Assembly (NCBI RefSeq): GCF_900496965.1
Contig: NZ_UFQB01000013.1
Coordinates: forward strand, 62,001-126,000
DNA length: 64,000 nt
Reading direction: 5' to 3'
Source: Achromobacter agilis
Lineage (GTDB): Bacteria > Pseudomonadota > Gammaproteobacteria > Burkholderiales > Burkholderiaceae_B
The notes under the pieces are model-generated. The model was not told where the DNA came from. It made no database searches and saw only the letters and a list, made by a program, of their open reading frames with translations. The position numbers and the translations under genes are program-made. Numbering within the stretch: position 1 is the stretch's first letter; every line of letters starts with the position of its first letter. Positions 32,791-40,682 of this stretch are shown piece by piece.

Positions 32791-33649
32791 TTTCGAGGCG
32801 CGCGCCGCCTCTTGCGCGACCGCCGCGCCGCAGCCCACGCCCTTGGTCAGCCTGCGCGACGTGCACCTGGCTTTCGGCGAGACGGAGGTGCTCAAGGGCA
32901 TCGACGTGGAGGTGAAACAGGGGCAGGCCGTGTCGATCATCGGCCCGTCCGGCTCGGGCAAGTCGACCATCCTGCGCTGCATCACCGGCCTGCTGCGCCC
33001 GCAACGGGGCGCGATCGAGGTGGGCGGCGTGCGGGTGGACGGGCTGCGGACCGAATCCGAGCTGATCGGATTGCGCCGCCGGGTCGGCTTCGTGTTCCAG
33101 CAGTACAACCTGTTTCCGCACTTGAGCGTGCTGCAGAACCTGGTGATCTCGCCGGTGAAGGTGGGCGGCGAGCCGCGGGCGCGGGCCGAAGCGCGGGCGC
33201 GCGAACTGCTGGCCAAAGTGCGCATGGAGCACAAGGAGAGCGCCTATCCCGGCGAGCTGTCCGGCGGGCAGCAGCAGCGTGTGGCGATTGCGCGCGCGCT
33301 GGCGCTGCGGCCCGAACTCATCCTGTTCGACGAAGTGACGTCGGCGCTGGACCCGGAGATGGTCGGAGAAGTCCTGACCGTGATCCGCGACCTGGTTCAG
33401 GACGGCCTGACCTGCATGCTGGTCACGCACGAAATGCGCTTTGCCGAAGAAGTCAGCGACACCGTGTACTTCACGGAAGCGGGACGCATCGTCGAATCCG
33501 GTTCGCCGGCGCGCCTTTTCGGGGCGCCCGCGAGCGAGCGGACGCGCGCCTTCCTGCAGCGCGCTTCCGGCGCATCGGCCCCGCGCAAGGGGGCGCCCGA
33601 TCCAATCGAAACCTATCTGACCTTCGATCCGCTGCGTCTGGCGGTGTGA
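32777..33649 (+). CDS. Polar amino-acid ABC transporter ATP-binding protein
   Basis: 290 residues. Walker A is [11 protein letters not shown], the Q loop is in VGFVFQQYNLFPHLSVLQNL, the ABC signature is [15 protein letters not shown], Walker B is ELILFDEVTSALDPEMVGEV, and the switch histidine is in MLVTHEMRFAEEVSDTVYF. Walker B has DEVTSALDP where most relatives have DEPTSALDP. Both termini are extended (about 20 residues before VSLRDVHLAFGE and 40 after the ATPase core), longer than GlnQ. It powers the importer formed by the two preceding permeases. Confidence 0.92.
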   Translation: MSIIDFEARAASCATAAPQPTPLVSLRDVHLAFGETEVLKGIDVEVKQGQAVSIIGPSGSGKSTILRCITGLLRPQRGAIEVGGVRVDGLRTESELIGLRRRVGFVFQQYNLFPHLSVLQNLVISPVKVGGEPRARAEARARELLAKVRMEHKESAYPGELSGGQQQRVAIARALALRPELILFDEVTSALDPEMVGEVLTVIRDLVQDGLTCMLVTHEMRFAEEVSDTVYFTEAGRIVESGSPARLFGAPASERTRAFLQRASGASAPRKGAPDPIETYLTFDPLRLAV

Positions 33650-33667
33650 AATCCCAAGGAGCCTTTC

Positions 33668-34270
33668 ATGACCATTGAATCCGAGATCGCCGCCCAACGC
33701 CGCCAGCAGGTGCAGGCGGCCCTGTCCGATATCCAGGCGCTGCTGCCGGCGGCGGGCGCCGTCACGCGCGAACAACTGGTCGCCATCACCGGGCGGCTCG
33801 AACGGCTGGCGCAGCGGCGCGATCTGTTTCCGGTGTCCGACTTCCCGCCGCCGGCAAGCGGACTGGGCGCGGGGGCCTCCACGCGTTACCGGCTGAACCC
33901 GGACGATGCGCAGGACGCGCCCGCGTTGTACCTGAATTCCATCAACCCCGGCAAGACCACCTTGCCGCACAACCACACGACCTGGGCGAGCATCGTGGCG
34001 CTGTCGGGCCAGGAACTCAACCGGGTTTACCGCCGCAGCGACGACGGATCCCAGGCGGGCCGAGCCACGCTGGAGCAGCTGCGCGAGGTGGTGATGCAGC
34101 CCGGGCAATCGGTTTCCTTCCTGCCCGACGACATCCACAGCATCCATGTCACGGGGGACACGCCCACGCTGCATTTCCATCTTTACGGCCGGCCGCTGGA
34201 AACGCTGTCGGGCCGGATCGTGAACTACAACGCCACGCAGATGAAGCCGGGCCAGGAGGTGCGCGCATGA
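33668..34270 (+). CDS. Thiol dioxygenase of the cysteine dioxygenase cupin family
   Basis: 200 residues. The three-His iron site is readable: H101 and H103 in LPHNHTTWA and H157 in DDIHSIH. A helix-rich first 70 residues (ITGRLERLAQRRDLFPVSDFP) and LHFHLYGRPLETLSGR near the end agree with bacterial cysteine or 3-mercaptopropionate dioxygenases. These add O2 to a thiol to give a sulfinate. The gene lies 18 bases after the ATPase and overlaps the beta-lyase by four bases. A related domain recurs at the N-terminus of the protein at 36991. Confidence 0.85.
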   Translation: MTIESEIAAQRRQQVQAALSDIQALLPAAGAVTREQLVAITGRLERLAQRRDLFPVSDFPPPASGLGAGASTRYRLNPDDAQDAPALYLNSINPGKTTLPHNHTTWASIVALSGQELNRVYRRSDDGSQAGRATLEQLREVVMQPGQSVSFLPDDIHSIHVTGDTPTLHFHLYGRPLETLSGRIVNYNATQMKPGQEVRA

Positions 34271-35484
34271 GCGCCCGCCAGGCCCGCATCCAGACCCGGC
34301 TGGTGCATGCCGGATCGCCCGAGCTGAAGCAGGGCGCCGGTCCGGTGAACGTGCCGGTCGTGCGCACGAGCACCGTGCGCTTTGCGGACACCGCGACCCA
34401 GGCCGCGCTGGCCCGGCAGCGCGCCAGCGGCGAGCGTGTCGCCACCTACGGCCGCCACGGCCTGGATACGCACCAGGCGCTGGAGGAGGCGGTGGCGTCG
34501 CTGGAAGGCGGGTATCGCAGCATACTGGCGCCGTCCGGGCTGTCGGCGATCGTCCTGGTGCTGCTGGCGACGCTGGCGCCGGGCGATCATGCGCTGGTGG
34601 CCGACGGCGTTTATTCGCCCGTGCGCAAGGTCGACCGTGCGCTGTTGCAGCGCTATGGCATCGCCGTGGAGTACTTTTCCGCGGCGCGCGACGATCTGGA
34701 GGCGCGCATCCGCCCGAACACGCGCCTGCTCTACCTGGAGTCGCCCAGCTCGCTCTTGTACGAAGTGCTGGACTTGCCCGCGCTGGCGGCCACGGCACGG
34801 CGCCACGGCGTGCTGGTCGCGGCCGACAACACCTGGAGCGGCGGCCTGTACTACCAGCCGCTGGCATTGGGCGCGCACATTTCCATCCAGGCTGCGACCA
34901 AGTACCTGGCCGGGCATTCGGACGTGATGATGGGCGTGGTGACCGTGGACGGGCCCGACCTGGCCAGGCAGGTGGGCGCCACGGCCGACGCCCTGGGATT
35001 GGCGGTCGGCGCCGACGACGCCTACCTGACCTTACGCGGATTGCGCACGCTGGACGTGCGCCTGGCCCGGCATCACGAGAACGCGCTGGCCGTCGCCCGG
35101 TATCTGGAAGGGCAGGCGGACGTGGCGCGCGTGTACTACCCGGCGCTGGAGCAGGACCCCGGCCATGCGCTGTGGCGGCGCGACTACAGCGGCGCGAGCG
35201 GCCTGGTGTCGTTCGCGCTCAGGCATGCCGATCCGGCGGCCGCGTCGCACTACCTCGACGCGCTGCAGTACTTCTCGATCGGCGCCTCCTGGGGCGGCTA
35301 CGAGAGCCTGGCGCTGGAGGCCGCGCCCGATCGGCTGGCCGAGCATGGCTACTGGCGCGAAGGCGGCCAGGAACGGCAGTCCGTGCTGCGGCTGCACGTG
35401 GGCCTGGAGAGCCCGCTCGACCTCATCGAGGACCTGGAGCGCGCGTTCGGCGCGACCCGCGACGCCTTGCGCCGCAGCGCGTGA
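34267..35484 (+). CDS. metC: Cystathionine beta-lyase-type PLP enzyme
   Basis: 405 residues of the Cys/Met-metabolism PLP family. The start TRLVHAGSPELKQGAGPVNVPVVRTSTVRF, then TYGRHGLDTHQALEEAVASLEGG, LESPSSLLYEVLDLPAL, and the PLP lysine K212 in ISIQAATKYLAGHSDVMMG are those of MetC. Such enzymes split C-S bonds, releasing thiol or sulfide, pyruvate and ammonia. Its tight coupling to a thiol dioxygenase (ATGA overlap) suggests that it frees a thiol from an imported thioether or disulfide for oxidation. It ends this gene run; a promoter follows. Confidence 0.88.
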   Translation: MSARQARIQTRLVHAGSPELKQGAGPVNVPVVRTSTVRFADTATQAALARQRASGERVATYGRHGLDTHQALEEAVASLEGGYRSILAPSGLSAIVLVLLATLAPGDHALVADGVYSPVRKVDRALLQRYGIAVEYFSAARDDLEARIRPNTRLLYLESPSSLLYEVLDLPALAATARRHGVLVAADNTWSGGLYYQPLALGAHISIQAATKYLAGHSDVMMGVVTVDGPDLARQVGATADALGLAVGADDAYLTLRGLRTLDVRLARHHENALAVARYLEGQADVARVYYPALEQDPGHALWRRDYSGASGLVSFALRHADPAAASHYLDALQYFSIGASWGGYESLALEAAPDRLAEHGYWREGGQERQSVLRLHVGLESPLDLIEDLERAFGATRDALRRSA

Positions 35485-35547
35485 GGCATATGCAAATGAG
35501 CGGTTTTCTTTAGGGTTTCCGGCTATGTAGAAGCAACTTCATCCTCT

Positions 35548-35576
35548 TTGCCGCGCTGTGCCCCCGGCACTAGAAT
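35548..35576 (+). promoter_or_regulatory. Sigma-70-type promoter upstream of the VOC gene
   Basis: TTGCCG (35548-35553), a 17-base spacer, and TAGAAT (35571-35576). It lies 29 bases before the VOC start at 35605, in the 120-base gap after the beta-lyase gene. It would drive the VOC and CysB-like genes apart from the transporter operon. Confidence 0.55.
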
Positions 35577-35604
35577 TTGCCTGGTTCCATGTTGGCGGCA
35601 GGGC

Positions 35605-35952
35605 ATGTCTTCTCTTTCCATCGAATCGGTACAGCTTCCCTTTCTCGCGCAGCGGCTGGACGCCGTGCGCGAGTTCTATCACCTCATCATCGGCCTGGAC
35701 GAGGTCGATTGCGCGGACAGCCAGCGCCTGCGCTTCGCACTGGGCGAGGCGACCCTGTCGCTGTCTCCGGTCGACGAGGTCAGCCGGGCTGTCAGGCCCG
35801 ACTACCTGGCGATCCGGACGCGCGCCTATGACGATATCCTCGCGCGCCTGAGGCAAGCGGGCCATCACCCTGTCTGTTCGCTGCCGCAGGCCTCGCCTCG
35901 CGTCATGTACGTGAAAGATCCGTCCGGCAATCAACTGGCCTTCATGGGCTGA
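35605..35952 (+). CDS. VOC-family (glyoxalase-fold) protein
   Basis: 115 residues from ATG 35605 (MSSLSIESVQLPFLAQRL). It has the glyoxalase/bleomycin-resistance pattern: DAVREFYHLIIGLDEVDCADSQRLRFALGEATLSLSP in the first half and RVMYVKDPSGNQLAFMG at the end. The typical metal-binding His of the first strand is absent, although the acidic and terminal positions are partly kept. The role is unknown. It lies eight bases before a CysB-like regulator, so it probably belongs to the sulfur locus. It may handle an aldehyde or ketone produced there. Confidence 0.72.
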   Translation: MSSLSIESVQLPFLAQRLDAVREFYHLIIGLDEVDCADSQRLRFALGEATLSLSPVDEVSRAVRPDYLAIRTRAYDDILARLRQAGHHPVCSLPQASPRVMYVKDPSGNQLAFMG

Positions 35953-35960
35953 GGCGCGCA

Positions 35961-36890
35961 ATGAACTTCCAGCAATTGCGTTCCGTCCGTGAAGCGGTGC
36001 GGCAGGATTTCAACCTGACCGACGTTTCAGAAAGCCTGCACACGTCGCAGCCCGGCGTAAGCCGCCAGATCCGCGAGCTCGAAGAAGAAGTGGGCGTGGA
36101 CATCTTCGTGCGTTCGGGCAAACGGCTGATCGGCCTGACCCCGCCCGGCGAGCTGATCCTGCCGCTGGTCGAGCAGATCCTGCAATGCGCCGACAACATC
36201 CGCCACGCGGGCGCGGAGTACGCCGACAGCCGGACAGGGGTGCTGTCGATCGCGGCCACGCATTCGCAGGCGCGCTATGCCTTGCCGCCGGTGGTCAAGG
36301 AGTTCCGCCAGCGCTATCCCGACGTGGTGCTGCATCTGCATCAGGGGTCGCCCAAGCAGGTGTCGGAGATGCTGCTGGAAGGCGAGGCCGACATCGGAGT
36401 GGCGACGGAAGCCGTGGCCGACTATCCGGGGCTCGTCAACCTGCCGTGCTACCGCTGGAGCCACAGCATCATCGTGCCCCGCGGCCATGCGCTGGAGCGG
36501 CAGCAGGACGGCGTCACCCTGTCGCAGCTATCGCGTTATCCCATCATCACCTACGGGCGCGGCTACACGGGGCGGGCGCACATCGACGAGGCCTTCGCGC
36601 GCGCGGGCATTACGCCGGACATCGTCATGACCGCCATGGACGCGGACGTGATCAAGACCTATGTGGAACTGGAGCTGGGCGTCGGCATCGTGGCCGCCGT
36701 GGCGTGGGACGCCGAGCGCGACACGCGCCTGTGCGCGATCGACGCCCGGCACCTGTTCGAGATCAATCTGACCCGGCTGGCGATCCGGCGCGGCGCCTGG
36801 CTGCGCGGCTATGCCTTCCACTTCATCGAGCTGTTCGTGCCCACGCTGACGCGCGAGTTGGTCGAGCGCGAACTGAAGGGCGAGGGCTGA
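35961..36890 (+). CDS. CysB/Cbl-like LysR regulator
   Basis: 309 residues. The first 60 residues, MNFQQLRSVREAVRQDFNLTDVSESLHTSQPGVSRQIRELEEEVGVDIFVRSGKRLIGLTPPG, are the CysB/Cbl HTH. Effector-site residues include AATHSQARYALPPVVKEFRQRYPDVVLHLHQGSPKQVSEMLLEGEADIGVATEA, with the Thr-His and Gly-Ser-Pro positions that bind sulfate, acetylserine or APS in CysB proteins. It presumably activates the surrounding genes when sulfur is scarce. It is followed 100 bases later by the dioxygenase-rhodanese fusion. Confidence 0.93.
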   Translation: MNFQQLRSVREAVRQDFNLTDVSESLHTSQPGVSRQIRELEEEVGVDIFVRSGKRLIGLTPPGELILPLVEQILQCADNIRHAGAEYADSRTGVLSIAATHSQARYALPPVVKEFRQRYPDVVLHLHQGSPKQVSEMLLEGEADIGVATEAVADYPGLVNLPCYRWSHSIIVPRGHALERQQDGVTLSQLSRYPIITYGRGYTGRAHIDEAFARAGITPDIVMTAMDADVIKTYVELELGVGIVAAVAWDAERDTRLCAIDARHLFEINLTRLAIRRGAWLRGYAFHFIELFVPTLTRELVERELKGEG

Positions 36891-36990
36891 GCGCCGGCCC
36901 CCGATGCGGCCGCCGAATATCCATAGTCGCATTTCTACGTTGCCGGCGCGGCGCGCCGGGACGTAGCCTGATCCGTTCTTCATCCAAGGA

Positions 36991-39213
36991 ATGACGGGTC
37001 ACTTCATGAGCACACACTCCCCAGCGGCCGCCGCGGCCACAAGCAAGCACACCGAACGCGCCCAGGCCGTGCGCGCCTTCATCGCCGAGGCGAAGCGGCT
37101 GGCGCCCGACCCTGCGAACGCCGTGCCGGACCAGCTGCGGCAAGTGGCGCTGCAGCTCGAGGCCCTGGGGCGCCGCCGCGATCTGTTCCCGCCGGACGCG
37201 TTCAGCGTGGTCCCGGGCCGTCCGGCGTCGATCTACAGGTTGGCCGAGGACGTCGACGGCGGCTATGCGCTCTACCTGTCGCTCGGGGCGCCGGGCAAGG
37301 CCCAGCCGCCGCACGACCACACGACCTGGGCCATCATCGCGGGCGTGTCGGGCCTGGAACGCAACGAGGTGTATGCGCGCAAGAAGAGCGCGGACCCCGT
37401 TCGCGATACGCTGGCGCCCGAGCGGCGCGTGGACGTCGGCCCGGGCCAATCCATCGTCCTGGGGCCGGAGGAGGTCCACACGATCGAACTCGTGGGCGAC
37501 GAGCCGGGCGCGCACCTGCACTTCTATGGGCTGGCGCTGGACCGTCTGTCCGGGCGCGTGGTGTTCGAAAGCAAGGAGGGCGGCTCGTACCGGACGTTCG
37601 CGCCGCCCGCGGCGATCTACCACGCCCGCATCTCGCCGCAGGCCTTGCAGGACGAGCTGCGGGGCGACGCCGAGATCGCCGTGCTGGACGTGCGCGAGAG
37701 CGGCCGTTATGCGCGCCGCCATCTGCTGCATGCCGCGCCCGCGCCGTTGTGGCGCCTGGAACTGCTTGCCGACCGCCTGGTGCCGCGCCGTTCCACCCGC
37801 ATCGTGTTGGTGGACGATGACGAGACGCAAGCGCACCAGGCCGCGGCCAAGCTCGCGCGCCTGGGATGGACGGACATCGCGGTGCTGGCGGGCGGCACCG
37901 ACGGCTGGGAGCGGGAAGGCCGCGAACTGTTTGCGGGCACCAATGTGCCGAGCAAGGCGTTCGGCGAAGTCATCGAGCATGAAAAGCACACCCCGTGGAT
38001 CGGCGTGGACGAGCTGCACGAACGCGTGGCGCGCGGCGACGACATCGTGGTCGTCGACAGCCGGACGCCCGAGGAATTCCACAATTTCACCTTGCCGTTC
38101 TCGCACAGCCTTCCGGGCGCGGAGCTGGTCTACCGCATCCGCGAGCTGGCGCCGGACCCCAAGACGTTCGTCGTGGTGAACTGCGCGGGACGCACGCGCA
38201 GCATCGTCGGCGCGCAGACGCTGATCGACGCCGGCATTCCCAACCGGGTCGCCTCGCTGCGCAATGGCACCATGGAGTGGCTGTTGTCCGGGCGTGAACT
38301 GGCCTACGGGCGGCACGCGGCGTTGCCGGAACCCGGCGCGCAGTCCCTGGCCGCCGCGCGCGCGCAGGCGCGGAACGTGGCGCAGCGCGCCGGCATCGGC
38401 CACATCGACGCCGGCGCGCTGCAGGCCTTTGAGGCCGAGCAGGGCGAGCGCACGCTCTACAAGTTCGATGTGCGCACCCGGGAGGAGTACGAGACCGGCC
38501 ACCTGGAAGGCTGGCGCTGGGCGCCCGGCGGGCAACTGGTGCAGGCCACTGACGAATACCTGGCGACGCGCCGCGCTCGCGTGGTGCTGGCCGATTGGGA
38601 CGGCGTGCGCGCGCTGACGACCGGCGCGTGGCTGGCGCAGCTGGGCGCGGTCGAGGTCTATCTGTACCAGCCCCCGGCGCTGGCGCCCCGGCATAGCGGC
38701 GCCGAACCCCGCCGCGTGCTACGCCACCGCCCCGAGGCGACGGGGTTGCGCGCCGACTCGCTGCGGACTGCGCTGCAGGCGCAGAAGGTGGCGCTCTTCG
38801 ACGTGGAGTCCCGGGTTGCCTATGTGCGCGGCCACGTGCCCGGCGCGCGTTTCGCGGCGCCGGACCGCCTTGCCGAATTTCTGCCCGAGGACGCCGCGAG
38901 CCCGATCGTGCTGACCTCGTCCGACGGCGTGCTGGCGGCCGCGGTAGCCGCCGAACTGGCCTGGCAGACCAAACGCCCCGTGCGCTACCTGGTGGGCGGC
39001 ACGCGCGCCTGGGCGGCGCAAGGGCTGGCGCTTGCGGCTGGCGCGGCGGGCGTGCTCACGGGAGACGACGACCAGAGCATCAGCCCGTATCTGTTCGACG
39101 ACCTCGCGGCCCGCGACCAGGGCTTTCGCGAATACCTCGACTGGGAGCTGGGGCTGGTCGCGCAGCTGGAGCGCGACGGCAGCGAGGATATCCGGCTGAT
39201 CGCCCAGGCCTAG
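36991..39213 (+). CDS. Thiol dioxygenase fused to four rhodanese-like domains
   Basis: 740 residues from ATG 36991; ATG 37006 is equally possible, since AAGGA abuts the first and is 15 bases before the second. Residues 20-200 are a cysteine-dioxygenase cupin with H108, H110 and H163 as iron ligands. Four rhodanese folds follow at about 215-315, 335-440, 475-560 and 590-680. Only the second has the catalytic loop NCAGRTRS (C398). The others have DDDE, DWDG and SSDG at that position and are probably inactive or binding domains. A sulfinate or persulfide could pass from the dioxygenase site to the sulfurtransferase. The last 60 residues form an acidic helical tail. Confidence 0.88.
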   Translation: MTGHFMSTHSPAAAAATSKHTERAQAVRAFIAEAKRLAPDPANAVPDQLRQVALQLEALGRRRDLFPPDAFSVVPGRPASIYRLAEDVDGGYALYLSLGAPGKAQPPHDHTTWAIIAGVSGLERNEVYARKKSADPVRDTLAPERRVDVGPGQSIVLGPEEVHTIELVGDEPGAHLHFYGLALDRLSGRVVFESKEGGSYRTFAPPAAIYHARISPQALQDELRGDAEIAVLDVRESGRYARRHLLHAAPAPLWRLELLADRLVPRRSTRIVLVDDDETQAHQAAAKLARLGWTDIAVLAGGTDGWEREGRELFAGTNVPSKAFGEVIEHEKHTPWIGVDELHERVARGDDIVVVDSRTPEEFHNFTLPFSHSLPGAELVYRIRELAPDPKTFVVVNCAGRTRSIVGAQTLIDAGIPNRVASLRNGTMEWLLSGRELAYGRHAALPEPGAQSLAAARAQARNVAQRAGIGHIDAGALQAFEAEQGERTLYKFDVRTREEYETGHLEGWRWAPGGQLVQATDEYLATRRARVVLADWDGVRALTTGAWLAQLGAVEVYLYQPPALAPRHSGAEPRRVLRHRPEATGLRADSLRTALQAQKVALFDVESRVAYVRGHVPGARFAAPDRLAEFLPEDAASPIVLTSSDGVLAAAVAAELAWQTKRPVRYLVGGTRAWAAQGLALAAGAAGVLTGDDDQSISPYLFDDLAARDQGFREYLDWELGLVAQLERDGSEDIRLIAQA

Positions 39214-39217
39214 CGCT

Positions 39218-40651
39218 TCATACCGACGGAGCGGGCGTCGCGCCGCTGGCGCCCAGCCGCGACGCCGCCTCCAGGCCGCCCATGCGTTCGACCAGCGCGG
39301 CCTGGTCGGCCTTGGCCTGGCGATCGACCTGCTCGGGATCGCAGATGGCGTACAACGCCGCCTTCATGCCGGCCAGCACGGCCGAATAGTCCGGATCGCC
39401 GGCCAGGTCATGCTGTTCTTGCGGGTCGTTGGCCAGATTGAAGAGCTCGGGTTCGAACCGCACGTAATGGTGGTACTTCCAGGGCCCCTTGCGCAGCATG
39501 AAGCCGGCGGTGTTGCTCCCGGCTGCGTGGTATTCGCTGAGAATCGGCCGCTCCTCGGCCGGCAGGGCCGCGATCTCGAACAGCGACCGGCCGGGCCGGG
39601 TTTCCAGGTGCGGCCCGGGATCGATCCCCGCGCCTTGCAGAATGGTGGGATACAGGTCCAACAGGTCCACCGCCGTTTCGCATACGCCGGGCTCGATGTC
39701 CGGCCCCGCGACGATCATGGGAATCCCCACGCTTTCCTGGTACAGGGTGGATTTTCCCCACAGCCCGCGCGCGCCGACGTTGTCGCCATGATCGGACGTG
39801 TAGATCAGATGGGTCGAGCGGGCCAAGCCGAGCGTTTCGAGTTCCGACACGATGCGGCCGACGTTGCTGTCGAGGAAACTGCAGAGGCCATAGTAGGCAA
39901 GGAAGGCGTCGACACGTTCGTTTTCATCCTTGAACGTCTCTTCGCTGCGTTCGAATTCGGCATAGGCCTGCACCCACGGATGGCGCTGGTAACCCGCTTT
40001 CGGGTGCAGTTTCGCCTGCGGGATCTGCCGCGCCTCGTAGAGATCGAAGAATTCCTTCGGCGCGATCAAAGGGAAGTGGGGCGCGACGAGACCGACATAG
40101 AGCACGAAAGGCCTGTCCGTGGCGGCCGCCTTGCGCAGCCAGTCCACCGCCCGGCCGGTGACTTCCCGGTCGTACGCCGTATAAGGCGACTCACCCATGC
40201 CGATGCGTTCGCCGAGCATGCGCTTGCGGCCCTGCGCCGGCAGGTAGGGATCGCGGATCGAGGCCCAGACCATGCCGTGCCCGCCCACGACGTGCATAGG
40301 GATATGTTCCGCGTCGAAGCCTGCCGGATCCTCCTCGCTGCGGTAGTGCAGCTTGCCGATGCTTTCGACCGTAATGCCTTGCGCCTGCAGTACGTGTCCC
40401 CAGCCGCGCGGGTCGCCCACATAGGGCATGGCGTTGTCCCAGTGGCGCGTCTGATGCACCCGCATGCCGGTCGCGAATGCGGCGCGCGCCGGGACGCAGA
40501 TCGGGCTGGGCGTGTAGGCATGCGGAAAGCGCGCGCCTCGCGCGGCGAGCGCATCGAGATGAGGCGTCTTGATAAAGGGATGCCCGGAACAGCCCATGTA
40601 TGCGGGGTTATGTTCGTCGGACATGATGACGATGACGTTCTTGCCTTGCAT
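39218..40651 (-). CDS. Type I sulfatase (choline-sulfatase-like)
   Basis: 477 residues, no signal peptide, so cytoplasmic. The formylglycine motif is CVPAR in TPSPICVPARAAFATG, with the metal site start NVIVIMSDEHNPAYMGCSG and a later YTSDHGDNVG. The pattern near the active site and the absence of a leader resemble choline-O-sulfatase BetC. Cys-type sulfatases need a separate formylglycine-generating enzyme, which is not in this window. It releases inorganic sulfate from an organosulfate, which fits with the convergent sulfur locus. Its operon partner is a Bug receptor 31 bases upstream. Confidence 0.9.
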   Translation of the reverse strand: MQGKNVIVIMSDEHNPAYMGCSGHPFIKTPHLDALAARGARFPHAYTPSPICVPARAAFATGMRVHQTRHWDNAMPYVGDPRGWGHVLQAQGITVESIGKLHYRSEEDPAGFDAEHIPMHVVGGHGMVWASIRDPYLPAQGRKRMLGERIGMGESPYTAYDREVTGRAVDWLRKAAATDRPFVLYVGLVAPHFPLIAPKEFFDLYEARQIPQAKLHPKAGYQRHPWVQAYAEFERSEETFKDENERVDAFLAYYGLCSFLDSNVGRIVSELETLGLARSTHLIYTSDHGDNVGARGLWGKSTLYQESVGIPMIVAGPDIEPGVCETAVDLLDLYPTILQGAGIDPGPHLETRPGRSLFEIAALPAEERPILSEYHAAGSNTAGFMLRKGPWKYHHYVRFEPELFNLANDPQEQHDLAGDPDYSAVLAGMKAALYAICDPEQVDRQAKADQAALVERMGGLEAASRLGASGATPAPSV

Positions 40652-40682
40652 GGTGCATCCTTGCGTGGAGACGCGGTGTGGT

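Noticed and set aside
30007-34270. Reading the sulfur locus as plain glutamine or histidine transport
   Set aside because: The dioxygenase, beta-lyase and CysB-like genes are interlocked with the transporter by overlaps or short gaps, which ties it to sulfur metabolism, although the ligand is unproven.
32705-34867. Minus-strand open frame of 720 codons opposite the ATPase, dioxygenase and beta-lyase genes
   Set aside because: Antisense artefact, for the same reason: no recognisable motif and strong coding evidence on the plus strand.
36823-38694. Minus-strand open frame of 623 codons opposite the rhodanese fusion
   Set aside because: Antisense artefact. The plus strand holds cupin and rhodanese motifs over the full length.
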